This document shows, piece after piece, positions 1 through 7,857 of a stretch of DNA of 42,592 nt. The stretch covers positions 1-42,592 of the forward strand of contig NZ_JALNWM010000003.1 in assembly GCF_023230885.1 (NCBI RefSeq), read 5' to 3'. A model generated the notes under the pieces. It worked only from the letters and a program-made list of their open reading frames with translations, had not been told where the DNA came from and ran no database searches. The position numbers were made by a program, and so were the translations under genes. Position 1 is the stretch's first letter, and the number at the start of each line of letters is the position of its first letter. The DNA comes from Desulfocurvus sp. (lineage in GTDB: Bacteria; Desulfobacterota; Desulfovibrionia; Desulfovibrionales; Desulfovibrionaceae).

Positions 1-265
1 GGTCCATGTCTGTGGAATTCACGGCCCGGGTCAGCAGCTCCCAGGCCTGGTCCCTGTCGCCGCAGCGGGCGGCCTCGCGGCCCCGGCGCACCATCTGGCG
101 GGGGTCGTCGCGGGTCGTGCGGGGCGAGAGCAGGGGGACCAGGGGTGCGTCCTGCGCGGCGCCCGGCTCCGGGCTCCGGGCCTGGGCCCCGGGGACGCAG
201 CCCAGGAGCAGCAGGGCCAGAATCTGCGCAAAGAGCAGCGATGGCAGGACGAATCGGGAGCGCAT
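1..265 (-). CDS. Predicted lipoprotein, 5' part only (runs off the window)
   Basis: Only the first 88 codons are inside the window. The reading starts MRSRFVLPSLL, followed by a hydrophobic stretch ending in LLLLGC, a good lipobox with Cys23 as the lipidation site. This suggests an outer- or inner-membrane lipoprotein exported by Sec. After the Cys comes a Pro/Ala-rich linker, then an amphipathic Arg/Ala-rich stretch (about residues 57-85, MVRRGREAARCGDRDQAWEL) that looks like the start of a TPR-type helical repeat. No Shine-Dalgarno is visible before the ATG, so the start is chosen from the signal peptide alone. The gene lies 154 bases downstream of codA on the same strand and probably has its own promoter. 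Function unknown. Confidence 0.6.
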   Translation of the reverse strand, partial: MRSRFVLPSLLFAQILALLLLGCVPGAQARSPEPGAAQDAPLVPLLSPRTTRDDPRQMVRRGREAARCGDRDQAWELLTRAVNSTDMD

Positions 266-395
266 GGATACGTTGTGCGCCGACGCGGCGATACTGTCAA
301 CACGGCGGGCCGGGGGCGCCGGTTGGCGGGGCGCTCCCCGAAGCGAGGAGGAAGGAGTCTGGGTACTCCGGGTGCGCCCGGCAACCGACGTTACA

Positions 396-423
396 AGAGT
401 AGGGCTTTTGCCCGGGCTGTCAA
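396..423 (-). promoter_or_regulatory. Candidate sigma-70 promoter for the lipoprotein gene
   Basis: The minus strand reads TTGACA (423-418), 16 bases, then TACTCT (401-396). The -35 is perfect and the -10 weak. The TGA stop of the upstream deaminase gene (422-420) lies inside the -35 hexamer. The resulting leader would be about 125 nt. Confidence 0.3.
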
Positions 424-1721
424 GGGCGCTCGCAGCCCGGGCCGCGCCGGGGGGTGAAGTCCACCTCGCGCGGGGGTTGGCCGTCCGGGGTCAGGGTGGC
501 GCGCACGGGGGGCGTTGTGGCCACCACCTGCCCGCGCCGGACCACGAACAGCCGCGCCGGGCGCAGGCGGATGGCCTCCACCGGGTTCCGGGCCTGGAGG
601 ATCACGAAGTCGGCGGCCCTGCCCGGGGCCAGGCCGTAGTCCGCAAGGCCCAGGGCCCGCGCGCCGCCGTGGGTCACGGCCTCGAAGCACCGCCCAAGGC
701 CCGTGGTGCCCATCATCTGCAGGCAATGCGCGCCCATGTGGGCGACCTCGAGCATGTCGTGGCTGCCCAGGGGATACCAGGGGTCCATCACGCAGTCGTG
801 CCCGAAGGCCACGTTGACTCCGGCGGCCAGCAACTCGGGCACGCGGGTCAGGCCCCGGCGCTTGGGGTAGGTGTCGTGGCGGCCCATGAGGTGGATGTTG
901 ATGAGCGGGTTGCACACGGCGTGCAGCCGGGCCTCGGCCATGAGCGGCAGCAGCTTGGAGACGTAGTAGTTGTCCATGGAGTGCATGCTGGTCAGGTGCG
1001 AGCCGGTGACGCGGCCCTCCAGGCCCAGGCGCGTGGTTTCGCGGGCCAGGGTCTCCACATGGCGCGAGGCCGGGTCGTCGGTCTCGTCGCAGTGCATGTC
1101 CACCAGCAGCCCGCGCTCGGCGGCCAGCTCGCACAGCCAGCGCACGGAATGCCGCCCGTCCTCTTCGGTCCGCTCGAAGTGCGGAATGCCGCCGACCACG
1201 TCCACGCCCTTGTCCAGCGCGCGGACGAGCAGCTCCTTGCCGCCCGGGGCGCGCAGCAGGCCGTCCTGGGGGAAGGCCACCAGCTGGATGTCCACCAGCC
1301 CGCGCATCTGTTCGCGCACCTCCAGCAGCACGTCCACGGCCATGAGGGCCGGGTCGGTCACGTCCACATGGGTGCGCACGGCCAGGGTGCCCCGGGCCAC
1401 GGACCAGTCCAGCAGCTCCAGGGCCCGGGCCTTGACGGCCTCGGGGGTCAGGCCCGGCTTCAGCTCGCCCCAGATGCGGATGCCCTCCAGCAGGGTGCCG
1501 CTCTCGTTCATGCGCGGCAGGCCCAGGGACAGGGTGGCGTCCATGTGGAAATGCGGGTCCACGAAGGGCGGGGTGGCCAGGTTGCCCCCGGCGTCGATGG
1601 TCCGGGCGGCCCGGGCCTCGATGCGCGGGGCGATTTCGGCGATGCGTCCGTCCTTGACGGCGATGTCCACAGGGCCGCCGCCCTCGGGCGGCACGGCGCC
1701 GGTAACCAGCAGGTCGAGCAT
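420..1721 (-). CDS. codA: Cytosine deaminase family amidohydrolase (CodA-like, Asp314 position is Cys)
   Basis: A 433-residue protein matching E. coli CodA along its whole length, as recalled. Metal ligands are visible: H57 and H59 in DPHFHMD, H210 in DMHCDE with the catalytic Glu213, and Asp309 in AFGHDC. It also shares NPLINIHLMGRHDTYPKRRG and DPWYPLG. The family hydrolyses cytosine to uracil and ammonia in the cytoplasm. The residue after the metal Asp, equivalent to Asp314 of CodA, is Cys310 here. Loss of that Asp marks homologues that accept 5-methylcytosine, so substrate preference may be shifted. The ATG at 1721 has a strong GAGGAGG ribosome site; reading further upstream would run into the permease gene. 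It is the last gene of a nucleoside-importer operon, which fits base salvage. Confidence 0.88.
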   Translation of the reverse strand: MLDLLVTGAVPPEGGGPVDIAVKDGRIAEIAPRIEARAARTIDAGGNLATPPFVDPHFHMDATLSLGLPRMNESGTLLEGIRIWGELKPGLTPEAVKARALELLDWSVARGTLAVRTHVDVTDPALMAVDVLLEVREQMRGLVDIQLVAFPQDGLLRAPGGKELLVRALDKGVDVVGGIPHFERTEEDGRHSVRWLCELAAERGLLVDMHCDETDDPASRHVETLARETTRLGLEGRVTGSHLTSMHSMDNYYVSKLLPLMAEARLHAVCNPLINIHLMGRHDTYPKRRGLTRVPELLAAGVNVAFGHDCVMDPWYPLGSHDMLEVAHMGAHCLQMMGTTGLGRCFEAVTHGGARALGLADYGLAPGRAADFVILQARNPVEAIRLRPARLFVVRRGQVVATTPPVRATLTPDGQPPREVDFTPRRGPGCERP

Positions 1722-1731
1722 GGGAACCTCC

Positions 1732-2673
1732 TCAGCGTTCGCCCTTGCGGAAGGGCACCAGCAGCGCGGCGGGGTAGGCCGCGCGGCGCGACATGACCAC
1801 CAGGGCCACGATGGAAAACACATAGGGCATCATCAGGTAGACCTGATACGGGATGGCCAGGCCCGCCTGCTGCTGCACGCGCATCTGCACGGCGTCGAAG
1901 GCCGCGAAGAGCAGCGCGCCGAGGAGCGCCTTGCCGGGCCGCCACGAGGCGAAGACCACCAGGGCGATGCAGATCCAGCCCCGGCCGTTGACCATGCCGA
2001 TGTAGTAGGCGTCGAAGGCGGCCAGGGTCAGGAAGGCGCCGCCCACGGCCATGAGCGCGCTGCCCGCCATCACCGCCGCCGTGCGAATGGCGTGTACGGA
2101 CAGGCCCTGGGACTCCACGGCCATAGGATTCTCGCCGGCCATGCGCAGGGCCAGGCCCGCCGGGGTGCGGTAGAGCACCCAGGCCGTGACGGCCAGGGCC
2201 GCCAGGGCCAGCAGGGTCAGGGGCGTCTGGCCGAAGAGCACCGGCCCCAGGAAGGGGATGGAGCCCAGGCCGGGAATGTCCATGGCCGCGAAGGGCGTTA
2301 TCTTGGGCGGGGTGGTGGCCTTGGGCAGCAGCATGCGGAAGGCGAAGGACGACAGGGCCGAGGCCAGCATGGTGATGCCCAGGCCGGTGACGTGCTGCGA
2401 CAGGCCCAGGCGCACGGTGAGCAGGGCGTGGACAAGGCCCAGGGCCGCGCCCACGGCGGCGGCGAAGCCCACCGCGCCCCACAGCGATCCGCCCAGGTAG
2501 ACCCAGCACCAGCCGCCCATGCACCCGGCGGCCATGATGCCCTCGATGCCCAGGTTGAGCACGCCCGCGCGCTCGCAGATCAGCTCGCCCAGGGTGCCGA
2601 AGAGCAGGGGCGTGGCCATGCGCACCGTGGCCACCCAGAAGCCCGTTTCCAGCAGCAGTTCCAGCACGCCCAC
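1732..2673 (-). CDS. Nucleoside ABC transporter permease (NupQ/YufQ-like)
   Basis: A 313-residue inner-membrane protein with about eight to ten hydrophobic segments, of the branched-chain-amino-acid/ribose permease superfamily, COG1079 type. The stretch LICERAGVLNLGIEGIMAAG near residues 30-50 is the family hallmark. With the preceding permease it forms the heterodimeric channel of a BMP-type importer for nucleosides or bases. It starts with GTG at 2673, three bases after the previous stop, so it is translationally coupled. The deaminase gene follows after 10 bases. The family call is firm; the exact substrate is inferred from the deaminase neighbour. Confidence 0.85.
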   Translation of the reverse strand: MGVLELLLETGFWVATVRMATPLLFGTLGELICERAGVLNLGIEGIMAAGCMGGWCWVYLGGSLWGAVGFAAAVGAALGLVHALLTVRLGLSQHVTGLGITMLASALSSFAFRMLLPKATTPPKITPFAAMDIPGLGSIPFLGPVLFGQTPLTLLALAALAVTAWVLYRTPAGLALRMAGENPMAVESQGLSVHAIRTAAVMAGSALMAVGGAFLTLAAFDAYYIGMVNGRGWICIALVVFASWRPGKALLGALLFAAFDAVQMRVQQQAGLAIPYQVYLMMPYVFSIVALVVMSRRAAYPAALLVPFRKGER

Positions 2674-2676
2674 GGG

Positions 2677-3726
2677 CTACCTCCAGCGGATGCGCCAGCG
2701 CGGCGCCAGCATGCTCACCAGCACGGCCAGCAGCGAGAGCGCCGTGGCCACGTCGGCGATGTAGTTGGAAATTTCCAGCGCGCGGCTCATGGAGTCCGCG
2801 CCGATGGAAACCACGGCCACGAACAGCGCCGCCGCCACCACGCCCAGGGGGTGCAGCCCCGCCAGCATGGCCACCACGATGCCCGAGTAGCCGAAGCCCG
2901 GGGAGAGGTCCAGGGTCAGGTAGCCCTTGAGGCCCGCCAGCTCGCTGACCCCGGCCATGCCCGCCAGCCCGCCGGAGAGCAGCGCCGTGCGCAGCACCGC
3001 GCGGCCCACGGGGATGCCCGCGAAGCGGCTGGCGCGTTCGCTCAGGCCCACGGCGCGGATTTCCAGGCCCCAGGTGGTGAAGCGCATCAGCGCCCAGGCG
3101 CCCGCGGCGCAGGCCAGGGCGATGACGAAACCCCAGTGCAGGCGCGTCTTGGCCACCAGGGGCGCCAGGACGGCGGCGTCCACCACCGGCGCGGCCTGGG
3201 GCCAGCCCATGGCCATGGGGTCCTTCCACGGCCCGAAGACCAGCCAGTTCACGGCCAGGACGACCACGAAGTTGAGCAGCAGGGTGGTGACCACCTCGTC
3301 CACGGCCAGGCGCGTCTTGAGCAGGGTCGGGCCCAGGAGCAGCAGCCCCCCGGCCAGGGCCCCGGCCAGGAACAGCGTGGGGATCATCAGCCACGCGGGC
3401 AGGTCGAGCATGCCCGTGCCCAGCCAGGTGGCCATGACCGCCCCGGCGTAGAGCTGGCCTTCGGCGCCGATGTTCCACAGCCTGGCGCGGAAGGCCACGG
3501 CGGCGGCCAGCCCGGTGAAGATCAGCGGCGTGGCGCGGGTCAGGGTCTCGGTGAGGGCGAAGGTGGAACCCAGGGCGCCCTTGAGCAGGAGGCCCAGGGC
3601 CCGGCCGGGCGGCGCCCCGGCCCACCAGATGAGCAGCGAGCACAGGGCCAGGGCCGCGCCCACGGCCAGCACCGGGGCCAGCACCGTGAGCGCCAGGGAG
3701 GGCTCCTGGCGCGGCTCAAGACGCAC
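2677..3726 (-). CDS. Nucleoside ABC transporter permease (NupP/YufP-like)
   Basis: A 349-residue integral membrane protein, COG4603 type. It begins with a cytoplasmic tail and a first membrane segment (about residues 13-35). The motif AFRARLWNIGAEGQLYAGAV follows (about 80-99) and is characteristic of this permease group. It is the second half of the translocation pore. The GTG start at 3726 overlaps the 3' end of the ATPase gene by 11 bases, indicating coupling. No alternative in-frame ATG with a better ribosome site is apparent. Confidence 0.85.
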   Translation of the reverse strand: MRLEPRQEPSLALTVLAPVLAVGAALALCSLLIWWAGAPPGRALGLLLKGALGSTFALTETLTRATPLIFTGLAAAVAFRARLWNIGAEGQLYAGAVMATWLGTGMLDLPAWLMIPTLFLAGALAGGLLLLGPTLLKTRLAVDEVVTTLLLNFVVVLAVNWLVFGPWKDPMAMGWPQAAPVVDAAVLAPLVAKTRLHWGFVIALACAAGAWALMRFTTWGLEIRAVGLSERASRFAGIPVGRAVLRTALLSGGLAGMAGVSELAGLKGYLTLDLSPGFGYSGIVVAMLAGLHPLGVVAAALFVAVVSIGADSMSRALEISNYIADVATALSLLAVLVSMLAPRWRIRWR

Positions 3727-5257
3727 GGGCGGCCTCGCTTCTGGCGTCGCCGTGGCCGCTCATGGCCAGCCCGATGGCCGCGGCGTCGGCCTCGTCGGGG
3801 CGCACCGGGGCGGACAGGCGGCCGCGGTGCATGACCTGGATGCGGTCGGCCACCTGGAAGATTTCGTCCAGATCCTCGGAGATGAGCAGCACCCCGGCCC
3901 CGGCGCGGCTGGCCTCCATGAGCGCCTTGTGCACGAAGGTGGCGGCGCCCACGTCCAGGCCCCAGGTGGGCTGGTTGGCCAGGATGACGGACGGGTTGCC
4001 CGAGAGGACCCGGGCCAGGATGAGCTTTTGCATGTTGCCCCCCGAGAGCTGGCGCGCCGGGGCGCCCGGGCCCTGGCAGCGCACGTCGAAACGGGCGATG
4101 AGCTCGCGGGCGCCCCGGCGCATGGCCGAAAAGTCGAGCAGGCCCCAGCGCGACCAGGGCCGCTGGCGGTAGATCTCCAGAACCAGGTTTTCCATGACGC
4201 TCAGGTCGCCCACAAGGCCGGTGCCGATGCGGTCCTCGGGCACGCGGCCCACGCCCAGGGCCAGCATGCCCGCCGGGCTGGGGGCGGCCACGGCCCGGCC
4301 GTGGACGCGCAGCTCGCCCGCCTGGGGCCGGAGCAGCCCGCTGACCATGTCGGCCAGGGCGGCCTGCCCGTTGCCCGACACCCCGGCGATGCCCAGGATC
4401 TCCCCGGCGCGCAGGGTCAGGTTCAGCCCGTCCAGCAGGGTGCGGCCCCCGTCGTCGCAAAGCACCGCGCCGTCCAGGGCCAGCACCTCGGCGCCGGGCT
4501 CGCCCGGGCGGCGGCCCACCCGGGGCACCTCGCCGCCGACCATGGCCCGGGCCAGGGTGTCGGCGTCGGTCTCGTGGGTCGCGGTGCGCAGCACGACCCT
4601 GCCGTGGCGCAGGACCACGCAGCGGTCGCTGGCGGCCATGACCTCGCGCAGCTTGTGGGTGATGAGGATCACCGCCAGGCCCCGGTTGACCAGCAGGCGC
4701 AGGGTGGCGAAGAGCTGCTCGCCCTCCTGGGGCGTGAGCACGGCGGTGGGTTCGTCCAGGATCAGGATGCGCGTGTCGCGGTACAGCGCCTTGAGGATCT
4801 CCACGCGCTGGCGCTGGCCCACGGACAGGTCGCGCACGCGGGCGTCGGGGTCCACATGCAGGCCGAAGCGGGCCGAGAGGTCCGCCAGGCGCCTGCGCGC
4901 GGCGCCCTGGCGCAGGCGCGCCGAAAACAGCGGGCGCGTGCCCACGGTGACGTTCTCCAGCACGGTCATGTTGGCCGCCAGGGTGAAGTGCTGGTGGACC
5001 ATGCCCACGCCCGCGTCCAGGGCCGCGCGGGGCGAGCCCGGGGGCAGGGGCCGGCCCATGACCTCCACCTCGCCCTCGTCGGCCCGGTAGTGGCCGAAGA
5101 GGATATGCATGAGCGTGGTCTTGCCCGCGCCGTTCTCGCCCAGCAGGGCCAGCATCTCGCCGCGGCGAAGCTCCAGGCTCACGTCGTCGTTGGCGACCAG
5201 CGGGCCGAAGCGCTTGGTCACGCCGCGTATGCGCAGCACGGTCTGGCTTTGGCGCAT
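3716..5257 (-). CDS. Nucleoside ABC transporter, double-domain ATPase (NupO/YufO-like)
   Basis: A 513-residue protein with two ABC domains in one chain, as in the sugar/nucleoside importer ATPases (COG3845). The first domain has a full Walker A (GENGAGKTT), signature LSVGQRQR and Walker B LILDEPTAVLTP. The second has a degenerate P-loop (GVSGNGQAALA), signature LSGGNMQK, and NQPTWGLD where a catalytic DE would be. This asymmetry is usual in the family, so only the first site is expected to hydrolyse ATP. It energises the two permeases at the inner membrane. The ATG at 5257 is preceded by GGGAGAA. It follows the binding-protein gene after a 57-base gap that carries a strong hairpin. Confidence 0.9.
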   Translation of the reverse strand: MRQSQTVLRIRGVTKRFGPLVANDDVSLELRRGEMLALLGENGAGKTTLMHILFGHYRADEGEVEVMGRPLPPGSPRAALDAGVGMVHQHFTLAANMTVLENVTVGTRPLFSARLRQGAARRRLADLSARFGLHVDPDARVRDLSVGQRQRVEILKALYRDTRILILDEPTAVLTPQEGEQLFATLRLLVNRGLAVILITHKLREVMAASDRCVVLRHGRVVLRTATHETDADTLARAMVGGEVPRVGRRPGEPGAEVLALDGAVLCDDGGRTLLDGLNLTLRAGEILGIAGVSGNGQAALADMVSGLLRPQAGELRVHGRAVAAPSPAGMLALGVGRVPEDRIGTGLVGDLSVMENLVLEIYRQRPWSRWGLLDFSAMRRGARELIARFDVRCQGPGAPARQLSGGNMQKLILARVLSGNPSVILANQPTWGLDVGAATFVHKALMEASRAGAGVLLISEDLDEIFQVADRIQVMHRGRLSAPVRPDEADAAAIGLAMSGHGDARSEAARAS

Positions 5258-5271
5258 GGTTCTCCCGGGCG

Positions 5272-5302
5272 CGCCGGGGCCGCCGCGCTGGCGGCCCCGG
5301 CG
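5272..5302 (-). other. Intercistronic 13-bp hairpin between binding protein and ATPase genes
   Basis: Arms 5272-5284 and 5290-5302 are perfectly complementary (13 bp, GC-rich) around a 5-base loop. No T run follows on the minus strand, so it is more likely an mRNA-stabilising or partially terminating element. Such elements commonly leave binding-protein mRNA in excess over the rest of an ABC operon. Confidence 0.55.
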
Positions 5303-5314
5303 GGTTCGCGTCCG

Positions 5315-6313
5315 CTAGAAGGTGGACTTGGGCTCGTTGTCGTCGATGGCGATGACCAGTTCGCCAGCCAGGATGGCGGCCCGGGCCTTGTCGACCTCGG
5401 CCTTGACCTCGGCGGGGATGCGCTCCTCGAATTCGTAGAACGGCGCCAGGGAGGCGCCGCCCTTGGCCATCATGGTCCAGTCGCGGTAGTCCTCGGCGGC
5501 GAAGGTCCCGGCCTTGACGCGCTCAATGGCGTGGCCGATGGCGGCGTCCATGCTCCACAGGGCGGAGGTGACCACCACGTCGGAGCCGTTCTCTTCCTTG
5601 TTCATGTCGTTGACGTTGCCGAAGGCCACGAGGCCCTTCTCGCGGGCGGCGTCGACCACGCCCGCGCGCTCGGCGTAGAGCACGTCCACCCCGGCCTCGA
5701 TCTGGGCGTAGGCGAATTCCTTGGCCTTGGGCGGGTCGTACCAGGAGCCGATGAAGGAGACCTTGAACTCCACGGCGGGATTCACGGCCTTTGCCCCGGC
5801 CATGAAGGCGTTGAACAGGCGGTTGACCTCGCCGATGGGGTAGCCGCCGACCATGCCGATGCGGTTGTTCCTGGTCATGGCCCCGGCGATCATGCCCATG
5901 AGGTAGCAGGGCTCGTGGATATAGTTGTCGAACACGGCCATGTTCGTGCCGTAGGGTCCGAAGGAGTCGCCCATGAGCAGGGCCACGTTCGGGTAGTCGT
6001 CGGCGGCCTTGCGCACGTCGCGGCTGATGCCGAACGCCTCGCCGACCACCAGGTCCACGCCGGACTCGCAGTATTCGCGCAGCACGCGGACATAGTCGGT
6101 GTTGGAGACCTTTTCGGAGAACACATACTCGATCTCCCCGGCCTCGGCGGCGCGAGAGAGGGCCTGGTGCAGGCGGGCGTCCCATTTCTGCTGGATGGGC
6201 TGGGTGTAGATGCCCGCGACCTTGATGGTCTTGGCCAGGGCGGCCCCGGGCAGGGCCAGGGCGCAGGCCAGCGCCAGGGCGCAGGCCAGGGCCGTCGGGG
6301 AAAGGTTCTTCAT
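5315..6313 (-). CDS. BMP-family nucleoside-binding periplasmic protein
   Basis: A 332-residue protein of the BmpA/PnrA (Med) family. It starts MKNLSPTALA and has a hydrophobic signal sequence ending GAALA, with cleavage before KTIKVAGIY. There is no lipobox Cys, so it should be a soluble periplasmic protein. Family features include the N-terminal KVAGIYTQPIQQKWD strand-helix, GEAFGISRDVRKAADDYPNV, and MIAGAMTRNNRIGMVGGYP in the middle. It delivers nucleosides or bases to the downstream permeases. The longer upstream reading begins in low-complexity DNA; the ATG at 6313 has GGGAGACGACG before it and a proper signal peptide. First gene of the five-gene operon ending in codA. Confidence 0.88.
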   Translation of the reverse strand: MKNLSPTALACALALACALALPGAALAKTIKVAGIYTQPIQQKWDARLHQALSRAAEAGEIEYVFSEKVSNTDYVRVLREYCESGVDLVVGEAFGISRDVRKAADDYPNVALLMGDSFGPYGTNMAVFDNYIHEPCYLMGMIAGAMTRNNRIGMVGGYPIGEVNRLFNAFMAGAKAVNPAVEFKVSFIGSWYDPPKAKEFAYAQIEAGVDVLYAERAGVVDAAREKGLVAFGNVNDMNKEENGSDVVVTSALWSMDAAIGHAIERVKAGTFAAEDYRDWTMMAKGGASLAPFYEFEERIPAEVKAEVDKARAAILAGELVIAIDDNEPKSTF

Positions 6314-6469
6314 CGTCGTCTCCCGAGGGTGGTGGTGGTTGATCGGCCCGGCGGCGGCCCGCCGGGGGGCGGCGCGGGCCGCCGTCCGCGCCCGGAGCAA
6401 CGGGCGTGCCAGCGGCCGCAAGGCCCGGGGCGGCCGGGAAAAGCCCGCCGCCCCTCCGCCGTGGGCGGC

Positions 6470-6535
6470 GACGAATATGACAAAAAGTGGAAAGAAGCGC
6501 CACGGAATTGTAATCGTTTGACGAAAATGTGAGGG
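6470..6535 (-). promoter_or_regulatory. AT-rich promoter region of the nucleoside-importer operon
   Basis: The 495-base gap 6314-6808 contains no credible gene. Within it, 6470-6535 is the only AT-rich island. The minus strand contains TACAAT, a good -10, and another -10-like CATATT nearer the gene. No convincing -35 sits at the right distance, so the exact start point is unresolved. The rest of the gap is GC-rich low-complexity DNA with the repeat at 6571-6608 and the pot terminator. Confidence 0.35.
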
Positions 6536-6570
6536 CTGGGCACGGGGCGGCGCCGGGAACGGCGCCCGGG

Positions 6571-6608
6571 CATGGCGGGGCATGGCGGGGCGGGCATGGC
6601 GGGGCGGG
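6571..6608. repeat. Short tandem repeat based on CATGGCGGGG(CGGG)
   Basis: One copy of CATGGCGGGG is followed by two exact copies of the 14-base form CATGGCGGGGCGGG (6581-6594, 6595-6608) and a decayed CACGGGG. It lies in noncoding DNA between the two operons. A 6-bp palindrome pair, GGCGCC, sits just upstream. No function is evident. Confidence 0.7.
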
Positions 6609-6753
6609 CACGGGGGCGGCGGCCATGAGGTCGCGCCAGCCAGCCGGAGACGGCGGGTCGGAAAGCGGCGGCAGGGCCCGGAGGGCGGCGGTGGGAACGC
6701 CGGGTCGGGCGGGGCGCGGCGCCGGGCCCCGGGAGGCGGCGGGGCCGGAAAAC

Positions 6754-6789
6754 GCCGGGGCCCGCGACGCGCGCGTCGCGGGCCCCGGC
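6754..6789 (-). terminator. Intrinsic terminator of potABCD (36-base perfect palindrome plus TTTT)
   Basis: Positions 6754-6771 are exactly complementary to 6772-6789 (18 bp, including a GCGC centre). On the minus strand the structure is followed at once by CGTTTTCC, a short U run. It begins 20 bases after the potD stop codon. A stem this long and GC-rich with a U tract is a convincing terminator. Confidence 0.8.
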
Positions 6790-6808
6790 TTGTGCGGCGG
6801 CCGGAGGT

Positions 6809-7855
6809 CTAGTCCCCGGCGACCTTGAGCATCTCCCAGTACTTCTCGTACACGGGCAGGGCGTCGCCCACGCCGGTCTGGAACTCGCTGTTCACGAGGT
6901 CCTCGGGGCGCGGGGAGACGATGGGGTCGTTGCGCAGCTCCTCGGGCAGCAGGGCCTGGGCGGCCTTGTTGGGCGTGGTGTAGCGGAACTCCTCGGCGAT
7001 GCGCGCGGCGATTTCGGGGCGCAGCAGGAAGTCGATGAACAGCATGGCGCCTTCCTTGTTCTGCGCGCCCGCGGGGATGCACAGGTTGTCCATCCACAGC
7101 ATGGCGCCCTCGCGGGGGTAGACATACTCCAGCTCGGGCATCTCCTCGCGGATCTGGCTGGCGTCGCCGTTGAAGATCAACCCGACCACGGCCTCCTCGC
7201 CGGCGAAGACCTGCTTGGCTCCGTCGCTGGTGAACATGCGCACGGCGGGCTTGAGCTCCAGCAGCCACTCGTAGGCGGCCTTGATCTCGGCCTCGTCGCG
7301 GGTGTTCATGGAGTGGCCCAGGGCCTTGAGGGCCACGCCCAGGCCGTCGCGCAGGTCGCTGGACATGAGGATGCGCCCGGCCAGCTCGGGGCGCTTCAGG
7401 TCGGCCCAGGAGGTCACCGTGCCGGGGGCGACCTGGGCGGTGTTGACCATGAGCCCCGTGGAGCCCCACATGTAGGGGATGGAGTAGCGGTTCTCGGGGT
7501 CGAAGGGCTTGTTGAGCACCTCGGGGTCGAGGTTGGCGAAGTTGGTCAGGCCCTTGGGGTCGATCTCGGCCAGCAGGCCCTGTTCGCGCATGAGGCTCAG
7601 GAAGTAGGTGGAGGGCACGACGATGTCGTAGCCCTTGCCGCCCATGAGCTTCAGCTTGGTGAACATGGCCTCGTTGGAGTCGTAGGTCGAGTAGATGACC
7701 TTGATGCCCGTCTCGGCGGTGAACTCGTCGAGCACGCTTTGGGGCATGTAGTCGGTCCAGTTGTAGATGGTCAGGGTCTTGCCCGCCTCGGCCCAGGCCG
7801 AGGGGACGGCCACCAGGGCCGCCAGGAGCAGCAGGGCCGCGATGCGCTTGGTCAT
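6809..7855 (-). CDS. potD: Spermidine/putrescine-binding periplasmic protein PotD
   Basis: A 348-residue protein, the same length as E. coli PotD as recalled. The signal peptide MTKRIAALLLLAALVAVPSA is cleaved after AWA. The mature start KTLTIYNWTDYMP is typical of PotD/PotF. Further family landmarks are YSTYDSNEAMFTKLK, GYDIVVPSTYF, PYMWGSTGLMVN and YTTPNKAA. It binds polyamines in the periplasm for PotBC. The ATG at 7855 has an overlapping GAGGAGG site and lies two bases after the potC stop, so it is the fourth coupled gene. The longer upstream reading would overlap potC in another frame and is rejected. Confidence 0.93.
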   Translation of the reverse strand: MTKRIAALLLLAALVAVPSAWAEAGKTLTIYNWTDYMPQSVLDEFTAETGIKVIYSTYDSNEAMFTKLKLMGGKGYDIVVPSTYFLSLMREQGLLAEIDPKGLTNFANLDPEVLNKPFDPENRYSIPYMWGSTGLMVNTAQVAPGTVTSWADLKRPELAGRILMSSDLRDGLGVALKALGHSMNTRDEAEIKAAYEWLLELKPAVRMFTSDGAKQVFAGEEAVVGLIFNGDASQIREEMPELEYVYPREGAMLWMDNLCIPAGAQNKEGAMLFIDFLLRPEIAARIAEEFRYTTPNKAAQALLPEELRNDPIVSPRPEDLVNSEFQTGVGDALPVYEKYWEMLKVAGD

Positions 7856-7857
7856 TG

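Noticed and set aside
970..3834. A 954-codon plus-strand frame across the deaminase and permease genes
   Set aside because: Antisense shadow of codA and the two permease genes, with no recognisable motif and no ribosome site.
6314..6583. N-terminal extension of the BMP-family protein by 90 residues
   Set aside because: The extension is Arg/Ala/Pro-rich and would bury the signal peptide; the internal ATG has a ribosome site.
6571..6608. Tandem CATGGCGGGG repeats as a CRISPR array or attachment site
   Set aside because: Units are directly adjacent without spacers and there are no integrase or cas genes.
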